Below are positions 8,882 to 16,556 of a stretch of DNA of 64,000 nt, piece by piece; the first letter of the stretch is position 1, and each line of letters starts with the position of its first letter. The stretch lies in contig NZ_CP029608.1 of NCBI RefSeq assembly GCF_003352185.1, positions 992,001 through 1,056,000 of the forward strand. Direction: 5' to 3'. Below the pieces are notes generated by a model. The model saw nothing but the letters and a program-made list of their open reading frames with translations, had not been told where the DNA came from and ran no database searches. This DNA comes from Pseudomonas kribbensis. GTDB taxonomy: Bacteria; Pseudomonadota; Gammaproteobacteria; Pseudomonadales; Pseudomonadaceae. Both the position numbers and the translations under genes were made by a program.

Positions 8882-10483
8882 TTACTTATTTATACCCACG
8901 CCATAGAAGGGGGTTAGACCGAACGGACTGATCTTGAAGTCGGTGACTTCCTTGCGCAGTGGCTGGAACACCGTGGAGTTGGCGATCGGCGTGATCGGCA
9001 CCTGCTGTTTAAGGATCAGTTGCGCCTGTTGATACAGTTTTACCCGTTGCGATTTATCCGTGGACACCTTGGCCTGTTGCACCAGCTTGTCGTAGGCCGG
9101 ATCGCACCACTTGGCGTAGTTGCTGCCTTTCACCGCCGCGCAGCTGTACAGCACGCCCAGCCAGTTGTCCGGGTCGCCGTTGTCACCGGTCCAGCCATAG
9201 ATCATCGCGTCGTGTTCGCCATTCTTGGCGCGCTTGATGTACTCGCCCCATTCATAGCTGACGATGTTGGCCTTGATGCCGATCTTCTCCCAATCCTGCT
9301 GGATCATCTGCGCCGACATTCGCGCATTCGGGTTCGAGGCGCGCTGCACGGTCATGGCCCAGAGATTAATGGTTGTACCCGGTGCAACCCCGGCTTCCTT
9401 GAGTAGCGCCCTGGCTTTTGCGGGGTCGTACGGGGCGTCCTTGATGTTCGGGTCATAGGACCATTGCGCGGGTGGCAGGGCGTTCTGCGCCAGCTGCCCG
9501 GCACTCTGGTAAACCGCCTTGATGATCGCCGGTTTGTCGATGGCCATGTCCAGGGCCTGACGCACCTTTAATTGGTCCAGCGGCGGATGGGTGGTGTTGT
9601 AGGCGAGGAATCCGAGGTTGAAACCGGCCTGCTTCAAGACGCGCAGGTTCGGGTCTTTTTCCATCACGTCGATGTCGGCCGGGCGCGGGTAGCCGCTGAC
9701 CTGGCATTCGCCGGTCTTGAGCTTCTGCAGGCGGACGGCGGCGTCCGGGGTGATCGAGAACACCAGGTTGTCGATTTTCACATCTTCGGGTTTCCAGTAC
9801 TCCTTGTTCGCCGCGTAGCGGATCTGCGAATCCTTCTGGTAACGCTTGAACACGAACGGGCCGGTGCCGACCGGTTTCTGGTTGATGTCTGCTGCCTTGC
9901 CTTCCTTCAGCAACTGCGCGGCGTATTCGGCCGATTGCACCGAGGCGAAGCTCATGGCGAGGTTCTGCACGAAGGCGGCGTCGACGTTGTTCAGATTGAA
10001 ACGCACGGTGTTTTCGTCGAGTTTCTCCACGGATTTGATCGTGGTGTTCAGATCCATGTCGGTGAAGTAGGGGGACTCGGCGGGATAGGCCTTGCGAAAG
10101 GCGTTGTCCGGGTCGAGCAGGCGCTGGAAGGTGAACAGCACGTCATCGGCGTTGAAGGTACGGGTCGGGGTGAAGTAATCCGTGGTGTGGAATTTTACGT
10201 TCTGGCGCAGGTGGAAGGTGTACTGGAGGCCGTCCGGGGTTACGTCCCAGCTTGTGGCCAGACCGGGTTCGACTTCGGTGCCGCCGCGTTTGAATTGGGT
10301 GAGGCGGTTGAAGACGGTTTCGGCGGAGGCGTCGAAGTCGGTGCCGCTGGTGTATTGGCTGGGGTCGAAGCCTGCGGGGCTGGCTTCGGAGCAGTAGACC
10401 AGGGTTGTTGCTGCGTTGGCGATTGGGGTGATGGTTGTCAGGGCCAGGGTTATCAGTAGTGGTTTCAGGGTGAATCTTTGCAT
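8882..10483 (-). CDS. Periplasmic dipeptide-binding protein (SBP family 5)
   Basis: First gene of the peptide-uptake array, 533 residues, with signal peptide MQRFTLKPLLITLALTTITPIANA and mature start TTLVYCSEASPAGFDPSQY. Core motifs LQYTFHLRQNVKFH, KPVGTGPFVFKRYQKDS and GWTGDNGDPDNWLG mark it as SBP_bac_5. The ATG at 10483 has only a weak GGGGC ribosome site, and the upstream leader is unusually C-rich on the coding strand. It is separated by 260 bases from the next binding-protein gene, so independent transcription is possible. Position corresponds to dppA1 in the P. aeruginosa order. Function beyond peptide capture is inferred from the neighbours. Confidence 0.88.
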   Translation of the reverse strand: MQRFTLKPLLITLALTTITPIANAATTLVYCSEASPAGFDPSQYTSGTDFDASAETVFNRLTQFKRGGTEVEPGLATSWDVTPDGLQYTFHLRQNVKFHTTDYFTPTRTFNADDVLFTFQRLLDPDNAFRKAYPAESPYFTDMDLNTTIKSVEKLDENTVRFNLNNVDAAFVQNLAMSFASVQSAEYAAQLLKEGKAADINQKPVGTGPFVFKRYQKDSQIRYAANKEYWKPEDVKIDNLVFSITPDAAVRLQKLKTGECQVSGYPRPADIDVMEKDPNLRVLKQAGFNLGFLAYNTTHPPLDQLKVRQALDMAIDKPAIIKAVYQSAGQLAQNALPPAQWSYDPNIKDAPYDPAKARALLKEAGVAPGTTINLWAMTVQRASNPNARMSAQMIQQDWEKIGIKANIVSYEWGEYIKRAKNGEHDAMIYGWTGDNGDPDNWLGVLYSCAAVKGSNYAKWCDPAYDKLVQQAKVSTDKSQRVKLYQQAQLILKQQVPITPIANSTVFQPLRKEVTDFKISPFGLTPFYGVGINK

Positions 10484-10619
10484 GTCTGCCCCGTGGGTTT
10501 GGAGGTGGTTGTGGCGGGGGAGGGTAGCTGGGGTTTTGGTGGGCGCGGAAATATCGTTTTTCTAGGTTAGGTGTCTGTCTCGGTATATCTGGGGGATTGG
10601 GTACATATCCGTTGCTGCG

Positions 10620-10910
10620 GTAACGGCCTCTTAGGGTTCCGCCCTTACGGCGGGTCACTTTTTACAAACGCCTAAAAAGTAACCAAAAACGCTTGCTCCT
10701 ACGTTCGGCCCGCTCGCTAAGGCTCGGGGTTCCTTCGCTCCGGGATTCATCCGGGGGGCATCGCCTACGGTTTGCTTCGCTGCACCTCCTCTCGATGTGT
10801 TTGGCTTCGCCAAACGGTCGCTGCGCTCCCACCCCCGGACAAATCCCTCCACTCAGCCTTCCGACGTCGCCCGTGGATCAAGATCAAAAGCTGCAGCCGA
10901 GCTAACGCTC
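10620..10910. repeat. Large intergenic repeat-like element (fluorescens-type)
   Basis: The segment begins with CGCCCTTACGGCGGGTCAC and an inverted pair of CTTTTT/AAAAAG steps, then TAACCAAAAACGC, and continues with short palindromes such as TTTGGC...GCCAAA. From memory, near-identical text recurs between genes of many P. fluorescens-group genomes; the family was not confirmed by search. Small open frames within it are translations of the repeat and not genes. Confidence 0.5.
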
Positions 10911-10956
10911 ATCCTGTTGAGTGGTGAGAAGCGGATGCGGGCTGCTTTCGCTTTCT

Positions 10957-11000
10957 GTGGGAGCCAGCCTGCTGGCGATGGCGGCCTGATAGCCGATCCG
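10957..11000. repeat. REP-like palindromic repeat
   Basis: GTGGGAGCCAGCCTGCTGGC followed by GATGGCGGCCTGATAGCCGATC has the form of the common Pseudomonas REP unit (GTGGGAGC core, CAGCCTGCTGG palindrome, then a GATGGCGG tail). It is a single copy here. The same core recurs at 16463 and 27891. Confidence 0.6.
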
Positions 11001-11179
11001 ATCTTGTGGGGATTGATTGTTCCCACGCTCCGCGTTTCATTTTCGGATGTTTAAACATGTGTGGGATTCGCCGACCCTTCCCACAAGGTTTTCAGGTTGT
11101 CCGTCGGAAGCACGCTCTCTAGTCTTTGTTTGTCGCAGAAGATTCTGCGATCGGGAGGTGAGATTCCCGGTTACTGAAT

Positions 11180-11208
11180 TTGGAAACCAGCGCAAGCCGC
11201 CCCATAAT
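11180..11208 (+). promoter_or_regulatory. Sigma-70 promoter for the DUF6124 gene
   Basis: TTGGAA (11180-11185), a 17-base spacer, and CATAAT (11203-11208) give a credible sigma-70 promoter. Transcription would start near 11215, about 26 bases before the first arm of the structured leader and 160 bases before the start codon. Confidence 0.5.
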
Positions 11209-11240
11209 CGCCGCCAGTTCATGCTGTCGGCAGTTCTTTA

Positions 11241-11349
11241 TGGCGGCTATGTACGGGCGGACTTCGGTCCGGCCGGGTTGGTTTCCTTACCGGTAATCTC
11301 ACTCCGTACATAGTTGCCACCTCATTTCGCGAGTGAGATCGGAAATGAG
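11241..11349 (+). promoter_or_regulatory. Highly base-paired leader RNA of the DUF6124 gene
   Basis: Arms 11241-11256 (TGGCGGCTATGTACGG) and 11304-11319 (CCGTACATAGTTGCCA) pair over 16 bp counting two G-U pairs. They enclose a CGGAC-TTCG-GTCCG tetraloop hairpin (11258-11271) and a weaker GGT/ACC hairpin. A second stem joins 11316-11328 (GCCAC plus TCATTTC, one bulged C) with 11342-11353 (GAAATGAGTGGC); it uses the same GCCA bases as the foot of the first stem, so the two cannot be complete together. The AAGGAA Shine-Dalgarno (11364-11369) lies just beyond. The layout resembles a riboswitch-like or protein-binding leader; ligand unknown. Confidence 0.55.
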
Positions 11350-11376
11350 TGGCGCACATTCATAAGGAAATGCTCC

Positions 11377-11736
11377 ATGAACAAGCCAGTACCCGATCCA
11401 CCACTTGAATCAAATACCCCCCTCGAAGAAGCCATGCGCGCCGAAGACCTCGCCCGCAACCGCGAAGCCATCAAACGCGCCCTCGACTATTACCTGTGTC
11501 CCAACCCTTCCAGACCGCGCCCGAGTACGATGTATATGGTCACGCCCAACGTCGATACCGAAAGCCTGCTGGCCAATGCCTGCGAGTCCCTGGCGTCGGC
11601 CAGTACCATCGCCAGCAATTTCGCCAATGAACTCAGCGGTTCGCAGCGCAGTACGGCGCTCGGCATCCAGCAGATCATCATGCTGGCCGAACTGGCGGTG
11701 AACCGGGCGCTGGATCGGGTTGATCCTCGAGCCTGA
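11377..11736 (+). CDS. Small DUF6124-type protein of unknown function
   Basis: A 119-residue protein starting MNKPVPDPPLESNTPLEEA. The order is a short proline-rich opening, a helical stretch ending in ALDYYLCPN, a variable basic-proline linker, and a conserved segment from MYMVTPNVDTESLLANACESLASASTIASNF to QQIIMLAELAVNRALD. I recognise this pattern as the DUF6124 family of pseudomonad small cytosolic proteins, which has no established function. The start is ATG 11377 because AAGGAA lies 7 bases upstream and the structured leader ends before it; an in-frame ATG at 11314 would fall inside the leader. There is no signal peptide or membrane helix. It is followed by a shared terminator and is probably monocistronic. 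Confidence 0.75.
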   Translation: MNKPVPDPPLESNTPLEEAMRAEDLARNREAIKRALDYYLCPNPSRPRPSTMYMVTPNVDTESLLANACESLASASTIASNFANELSGSQRSTALGIQQIIMLAELAVNRALDRVDPRA

Positions 11737-11755
11737 CAACCCAAATCCCGGACAC

Positions 11756-11792
11756 AAAAAAACCGGCGATCATTTTCTGATCGCCGGTTTTT
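11756..11792. terminator. Bidirectional intrinsic terminator
   Basis: Arms CCGGCGATCA (11763-11772) and TGATCGCCGG (11778-11787) pair perfectly around a TTTTC loop, with seven As to the left and five Ts to the right. It lies between the convergent DUF6124 and DUF541 genes and should serve both. Confidence 0.9.
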
Positions 11793-11810
11793 CATTCAGC
11801 TGTCATTCAA

Positions 11811-12530
11811 TCACTGCATCAACACTTCAATCGAGCCATCGGCCGTCAGGCTGACCTGGCTGGTGCCTGCTTCGACTTCCGGGGTCACTGGCGCAGCGTC
11901 CATGCCAGCGGCCGCTTTCATCATCATCGGGGCGCGCATGTACGGTTGTGGGTAGCCGTTGCTGTTGAGGTTCAGGTTGACGATTTTGTAACCCTTGCCG
12001 CCCAGGGCGTCGGTGGCCAGTTGGGCGCGGGCCTTGAAGGCGGTGACGGCTTCTTTCAGCAGTTTGTCTTCGCTGGCCTTGCGGGTCGGGTCGGCGATGG
12101 CGAAGTCCATGCCGCCCATTTTCAGGTCGGTCAGCAACTCGCCGGTGAGTTTGGACAGGGCGGCGAAGTCGGTGCTTTCCAGGCGCAGTTCGGCGCGTTC
12201 GCGCCAGCCGGTGATTTTCTGGCCCTTGGTGTCGTAGATCGGGTAGCTGTTGCGGCTGCCCTGGCGCAGGGTGATGTCTTTCACCTGTTTGGCCTGGGCC
12301 AGGGCCTTGTTCATGGTGGTGCTGACGTCGGCGGCGAGTTTGGCCGGGTCAGTGTTCTGTTCTTCGGTGTAGAGGGTCACGATCATCAGGTCGCGGGCCA
12401 CTTCCTGGCTGACTTCGGCGCGCAGGGAAATCTGGTTGTAGTGCAGCTCATCGGCGGCCAGGGCCGGAAGGCTGGCGACGCTGCCGACGGTCAGGGCGAG
12501 AAGGGCGGCGCTGCGGCGAAATGTGTGCAT
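11811..12530 (-). CDS. DUF541/SIMPL-domain periplasmic protein
   Basis: A 239-residue exported protein with signal peptide MHTFRRSAALLALTVGSVASLPALA. The mature part is the SIMPL (DUF541, YggE-like) domain: LRAEVSQEVARDLMIVTLYTEEQ, then the KALAQAKQVKDITLRQG stretch, and GWRERAELRLESTDFAALSKLTGELL. The ATG at 12530 follows AGGAG; an upstream in-frame start at 12584 would bury the signal peptide. YggE relatives are linked to protection from oxidative stress, but no reaction is known. Its location between dpp and roxS is the same as recalled for P. aeruginosa. Confidence 0.85.
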   Translation of the reverse strand: MHTFRRSAALLALTVGSVASLPALAADELHYNQISLRAEVSQEVARDLMIVTLYTEEQNTDPAKLAADVSTTMNKALAQAKQVKDITLRQGSRNSYPIYDTKGQKITGWRERAELRLESTDFAALSKLTGELLTDLKMGGMDFAIADPTRKASEDKLLKEAVTAFKARAQLATDALGGKGYKIVNLNLNSNGYPQPYMRAPMMMKAAAGMDAAPVTPEVEAGTSQVSLTADGSIEVLMQ

Positions 12531-12647
12531 GAAAGCTCCTTGATGAGGGCGCAGGTGATGGTTCGGGGGCCTGCGTGAAACCATCAGACTCTAGCTTTTA
12601 TGATCCGGTTCGCCCAGTTACAACTTCTATACAGATGACAACAAGGC

Positions 12648-12718
12648 CAGCGACGAGCCACAAGCCACAAGCAACGAGCTTTTGCTTGTAGCTTGAAGCT
12701 CACAACTTGCAACTGCTT
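12648..12718. repeat. Degenerate short repeats (CACAAGC/AGCTT units)
   Basis: The stretch upstream of roxS contains near-repeats of CACAAGC and of its partner GCTTG/AGCTT, several in inverted orientation (for example GCTTGTAGCTTGAAGCT). It is low-complexity and palindrome-rich but has no clear T-tract. Similar text is common between Pseudomonas genes (from memory). Confidence 0.4.
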
Positions 12719-12811
12719 ATTGGTGTGGTCGTTTGCCGCACTTTCGCCTCTCAAGCCCGCGCCTTGGTTATACTCCGTGCGATCCGCCTGGAGCGCTCAT
12801 CAGGAGAGCTC

Positions 12812-14074
12812 ATGCTCGCCCCCGTACAACTGACTTCCGCCACTCGCCAGAACCTCTGGCGGCTGACTTTCATCCGCACCCTGGTGCTGGCCGCGCAGGC
12901 CGGTTCCGTGGGCCTGGCCTACTGGCTGGAACTGTTGCCGTTGCCATGGGTGCAACTGGTGATGACCCTCGGCTGTTCGATTTTGCTCTGTGTGTTCACC
13001 GCCGTGCGCCTGCGCACTTCGTGGCCGGTCACCGAGCTCGAATACGCGCTGCAACTGGCCTGCGACCTGGTTATCCACAGCGCCTTGCTGTATTTCTCCG
13101 GTGGTTCGACCAACCCGTTCGTTTCGTATTATCTGGTACCTCTGACCATCGCTGCGGTGACGCTGCCGTGGCGTTATTCGGTGGTGTTGTCCGGTATTGC
13201 GCTGGCCTTGTACACCCTGATGCTGACGCATTTCTATCCGCTGGAAACCCTGCCGGTGGCCCGGGAGAACCTGCAGATCTACGGCATGTGGCTGAGCTTC
13301 GCCCTGGCGGCAGCAGTGATTACCTTCTTCGCCGCGCGCATGGCCGAAGAGCTGCGCCGCCAGGAAGAGTTGCGTGCGATCCGTCGTGAAGAAGGCCTGC
13401 GCGATCAGCAATTGCTGGCCGTGGCGACTCAGGCGGCCGGTGCCGCTCATGAACTGGGCACACCGCTGGCGACCATGAGCGTGTTGCTCAACGAAATGCA
13501 GCAGGATCACCACGACCCGATGCTTCAGGAAGACCTGAAGGTGCTCAAGGATCAGGTAAAACTCTGCAAAGAGACCCTGCAACAACTGGTGCGCGCCGCC
13601 GAGGCCAATCGCCGGATGGCAGTGGAAATGCAGGATGTCACCGAATGGCTCGACGAAGCGCTCAACCGCTGGCACCTGATGCGCCCCGAGGCCAGTTATC
13701 GCTTCCAGCGCCTGGGCCAGGGCACGCTGCCGCGTGTAGCGCCGCCGCCGGATCTGACCCAGGCCTTGCTGAATCTGCTGAACAACGCCGCCGATGCCTG
13801 CCCGGAAAACCTTCAGGTGACCCTGGACTGGACCGCCGAAGACCTGACCATCAGCATCCGCGACCACGGCGCCGGTGTGCCGCTGGCCATCGCCGAACAG
13901 ATCGGCAAACCGTTTTTTACCACCAAGGGCAAAGGTTTCGGCCTGGGCCTGTTTTTGAGCAAGGCCAGCGTGACACGCGCCGGCGGCTCAGTGAAACTCT
14001 ATAGTCATGAGGAAGGCGGCACGCTCACCGAGCTGCGCCTGCCCCACGGCGCCCGAGGAGAGCAACATGAGTGA
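12812..14074 (+). CDS. roxS: Redox sensor histidine kinase RoxS (RegB/PrrB family)
   Basis: Membrane sensor kinase, 420 residues, that phosphorylates RoxR in response to respiratory redox state. Six hydrophobic segments fill residues 20-175, with the quinone-site signature SGGSTNPF (about 97-103) between them. The H-box AAGAAHELGTPLAT has the phospho-His at 213. Cys252 (KLCKETLQQL) sits where RegB carries its redox-active cysteine. N, G1 and G2 boxes follow (LLNLLNNAADAC, DHGAGVP, KGFGLGLFL). ATG 12812 is preceded by AGGAGAG. Its end overlaps roxR by 8 bases, giving translational coupling. Known targets in pseudomonads include terminal oxidases and cyanide tolerance; that part is from family knowledge. 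Confidence 0.92.
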   Translation: MLAPVQLTSATRQNLWRLTFIRTLVLAAQAGSVGLAYWLELLPLPWVQLVMTLGCSILLCVFTAVRLRTSWPVTELEYALQLACDLVIHSALLYFSGGSTNPFVSYYLVPLTIAAVTLPWRYSVVLSGIALALYTLMLTHFYPLETLPVARENLQIYGMWLSFALAAAVITFFAARMAEELRRQEELRAIRREEGLRDQQLLAVATQAAGAAHELGTPLATMSVLLNEMQQDHHDPMLQEDLKVLKDQVKLCKETLQQLVRAAEANRRMAVEMQDVTEWLDEALNRWHLMRPEASYRFQRLGQGTLPRVAPPPDLTQALLNLLNNAADACPENLQVTLDWTAEDLTISIRDHGAGVPLAIAEQIGKPFFTTKGKGFGLGLFLSKASVTRAGGSVKLYSHEEGGTLTELRLPHGARGEQHE

Positions 14075-14627
14075 CGAAATCCAAGTCGAAGGCGAAGAAC
14101 TGCCGCATTTGCTGCTGGTCGATGACGACGCGACCTTTACCCGGGTGATGGCCCGCGCCATGGCTCGCCGTGGTTTTCGCGTCAGCACCGCCGGTTCCGC
14201 CGAGGAAGGCCTGACCATCGCCCAGGCCGATCTGCCGGACTATGCGGCGCTGGACCTGAAAATGGACGGCGACTCCGGTCTGGTGCTGCTGCCTAAATTG
14301 CTGGAGCTGGACCCGGAAATGCGCGTGGTGATTCTCACCGGTTACTCGAGCATCGCCACCGCAGTCGAGGCGATCAAGCGCGGCGCCTGCAACTACCTGT
14401 GCAAACCGGCGGACGCCGATGACGTGCTGGCGGCGCTGCTGTCCGAACACGCCGACCTCGACAGCCTGGTGCCGGAAAACCCGATGTCGGTAGATCGCCT
14501 GCAATGGGAACACATTCAGCGCGTGTTGACCGAACACGAAGGCAACATCTCCGCCACTGCCCGCGCCCTGGGCATGCACCGCCGTACCCTGCAGCGCAAG
14601 CTGCAGAAGCGCCCGGTTCGTCGCTGA
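14067..14627 (+). CDS. roxR: Redox response regulator RoxR (RegA family)
   Basis: A 186-residue response regulator, the partner of RoxS. The receiver domain shows the acidic pair LLVDDDATF (about 17-23), phospho-acceptor Asp63 in ALDLKMDG, and the switch residues LTGYSS and the lysine of CKPADADD. A short proline-poor linker leads to a Fis-type helix-turn-helix at the C-terminus (ISATARALGMHRRTLQRKLQKR). This compact layout is that of RegA/PrrA/ActR. The ATG at 14067 overlaps the kinase stop codon and has GAGGAG upstream. A clean terminator follows the gene. Confidence 0.93.
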   Translation: MSDEIQVEGEELPHLLLVDDDATFTRVMARAMARRGFRVSTAGSAEEGLTIAQADLPDYAALDLKMDGDSGLVLLPKLLELDPEMRVVILTGYSSIATAVEAIKRGACNYLCKPADADDVLAALLSEHADLDSLVPENPMSVDRLQWEHIQRVLTEHEGNISATARALGMHRRTLQRKLQKRPVRR

Positions 14628-14666
14628 ACCTGCGCTGAACGGCCATCGCCAGCCCTCGCGATAAAG

Positions 14667-14708
14667 CGCACCGATCAACTATGATCGGTGCGTGTCTGTT
14701 CTTTTCTT
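14667..14708 (+). terminator. Intrinsic terminator after roxR
   Basis: Arms CGCACCGATCA (14667-14677) and TGATCGGTGCG (14682-14692) pair perfectly over 11 bp around ACTA and are followed by a T-rich tract (TGTCTGTTCTTTTCTTT). It ends the roxSR operon about 16 bases before the next start codon. Confidence 0.72.
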
Positions 14709-14723
14709 TATCGAGCCTTTTCC

Positions 14724-16451
14724 ATGAATCAGAACGCTGAATATTCCGCGGTCAACGATGCTGTGCGCGGGCAGTTTTTTCGCAAGGTGTGGGCCATGAC
14801 CACGCCTTACTGGCGCAGCGAAGAGAAGGGCAAGGCCTGGACGTTGCTGATTGCCGTGATTGCGCTGACATTGTTCAGCGTGGCGATTTCGGTGTGGATC
14901 AACAGTTGGTACAAGGATTTCTATAACGCCCTGCAGAAAAAAGACGAGGCGGCGTTCTGGCAGTTGATCCTGTATTTCTGCGGCATTGCGGCCGTGGCGA
15001 TCCTCGGCGCGGTGTATCGCCTGTACCTGACGCAAATGCTGACCATCCGTTGGCGGGCATGGCTCACCGAAAACCATTTCAAGCGCTGGCTCGGGCACAA
15101 GAACTACTACCAACTGGAGCAGGGCGGCTACACCGATAACCCTGACCAGCGGATTTCCGAGGACCTCAACACCTTCACCAGCAACACCTTGAGTCTCGCT
15201 CTGGGCTTGATCCGCACAGTGGTCAGCCTGGTTTCGTTCTCGATCATTTTGTGGGGGGTCTCCGGCAGCATCGAGGTGTTCGGCATCGAGATTCCCGGCT
15301 ACATGTTCTGGTGTGCGCTGCTGTATGCGGCGGTTGGCAGCTGGCTGACGCACCTGATCGGTCGACGCCTGATCGGCCTGAACAACCAACAACAACGCTT
15401 CGAAGCCGACCTGCGTTTCTCCATGGTGCGAGTGCGCGAGAACGCCGAGAGCATTGCGCTGTACAACGGCGAGCCGAACGAGAATCGCCGTCTGAGCAGC
15501 CGCTTTGGTCTGGTCTGGCACAACTTCTGGGACATCATGCGCGTGTCCAAGCGCCTGACGTTCTTCACCTCGGGTTATGGCCAGATCGCAATCATTTTTC
15601 CCTTCATCGTCGCGGCGCCCCGTTACCTGTCCGGCAAGATCGAACTGGGTGAGCTGATGCAGATCAACTCGGCATTCGGCAACGTGCAGGAGAACTTCAG
15701 CTGGTTCATCAACGCCTATGCGGACCTCGCCGCGTGGCGCGCTACGTGTGATCGTCTGCTGAGTTTCCGTCAGGCCATGACTGACAACGAAGAACGTGCA
15801 CCGGCCATCGACGTGCAGAATCAGGGCAGCGAATTGAAGGTACACAACCTCGGGCTTGATCTCGCCGATGGCCGTCACTTGCTGACCAGCGCCGACATGA
15901 CCGTAGAGCCGGGCGACCGGGTAATGCTCAGCGGTCGTTCCGGCAGCGGCAAGTCGACGCTGCTCCGAGCAATGGGGCATTTGTGGCCGGCGGGCCACGG
16001 CAGCATCCGCCTGCCTGCATCGCGTTATCTGTTCCTGCCTCAGAAGCCGTATCTGCCGATCGGCACCCTGCGCGATGCCTTGAGTTATCCACAACCGGGC
16101 GACACCTACGCCCCAGAGCGTTATGCGCAAGTGCTGGAAACCTGCCGTCTGCCGCATCTGGTGGCGCGGCTGGACGAAGCCAACCACTGGCAACGCATGC
16201 TCTCGCCGGGTGAGCAGCAACGACTGGCCTTCGCCCGTGCGCTGCTTTACGCACCGCACTGGCTGTACATGGACGAAGCGACGTCGGCGATGGACGAAGA
16301 AGACGAAGCCACGCTGTATCAGGCGCTGATCGACCAGTTGCCGGGCCTGAGCATCGTCAGCGTCGGCCATCGCAGCAGCCTCAAGCGCTTCCATCCACGG
16401 CATGTACGGATCGACAGCGGGCATCTGGTCGAGCAGACCGTCACGGCCTGA
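14724..16451 (+). CDS. ABC half-transporter, YddA/SbmA-like, fused permease-ATPase
   Basis: A 575-residue inner-membrane protein with an ABC_membrane_2 region (about residues 25-350; helices near 40-60, 85-105, 155-175, 190-215 and 285-310) fused to an ATPase domain. Walker A is GRSGSGKST (about 402), the signature is LSPGEQQR, and Walker B is HWLYMDEATSAMDEED. The signature LSPGEQQ instead of LSGGQ and the motif EADLRFSMVRVRENAESIALY are typical of the ABCD/YddA group, which includes fatty-acyl, vitamin and peptide transporters, so the substrate cannot be named. ATG 14724 was chosen over a frame start at 14688, since family members begin near there. It probably acts as a homodimer. A REP-like hairpin follows. 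Confidence 0.82.
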   Translation: MNQNAEYSAVNDAVRGQFFRKVWAMTTPYWRSEEKGKAWTLLIAVIALTLFSVAISVWINSWYKDFYNALQKKDEAAFWQLILYFCGIAAVAILGAVYRLYLTQMLTIRWRAWLTENHFKRWLGHKNYYQLEQGGYTDNPDQRISEDLNTFTSNTLSLALGLIRTVVSLVSFSIILWGVSGSIEVFGIEIPGYMFWCALLYAAVGSWLTHLIGRRLIGLNNQQQRFEADLRFSMVRVRENAESIALYNGEPNENRRLSSRFGLVWHNFWDIMRVSKRLTFFTSGYGQIAIIFPFIVAAPRYLSGKIELGELMQINSAFGNVQENFSWFINAYADLAAWRATCDRLLSFRQAMTDNEERAPAIDVQNQGSELKVHNLGLDLADGRHLLTSADMTVEPGDRVMLSGRSGSGKSTLLRAMGHLWPAGHGSIRLPASRYLFLPQKPYLPIGTLRDALSYPQPGDTYAPERYAQVLETCRLPHLVARLDEANHWQRMLSPGEQQRLAFARALLYAPHWLYMDEATSAMDEEDEATLYQALIDQLPGLSIVSVGHRSSLKRFHPRHVRIDSGHLVEQTVTA

Positions 16452-16462
16452 TGTGTACCGAA

Positions 16463-16486
16463 TCTGTGGGAGCCCGCTCCCGCAGA
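16463..16486. repeat. REP-like hairpin
   Basis: TCTGTGGGAG and CTCCCGCAGA form a 10-bp stem (one G-U) around CCCG, with the GTGGGAGC core of the REP-like units elsewhere in the window. It lies between the ABC gene and the GntR-type gene. Confidence 0.55.
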
Positions 16487-16556
16487 GGACGGTGATCGTA
16501 CAACTCCCTTGGGCTATGATGCCCCTCTTACCGAATTTTCGAGACAAACGCAGACC

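Larger units (their letters stand above)
10484..11376. other. 893-base non-coding stretch of repeat-derived DNA and a leader
   Basis: No convincing protein gene lies here; the short open frames run through palindromic repeat sequence. From left to right it holds the C-rich leader of the binding-protein gene, a long repeat-like segment (about 10620-10910), a REP-like palindrome (10957-11000), a fragment of a second short repeat (GTTCCCACGCTCCGCG, from 11019), paired segments CGCAGAA/TTCTGCG and CGGGA/TCCCG near 11130-11170, and then the promoter and structured leader of the DUF6124 gene. The stretch marks an insertion between dpp and the DUF541 gene relative to the recalled P. aeruginosa order. 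Confidence 0.6.

Noticed and set aside
10655..10905. Small open frames on both strands between dpp and DUF6124
   Set aside because: They translate palindromic repeat DNA that recurs between genes; no ribosome site and no protein-like composition.
11037..11222. 61-codon minus-strand frame overlapping the DUF6124 promoter
   Set aside because: It has no Shine-Dalgarno, runs through hairpin arms, and lacks any recognisable protein pattern.
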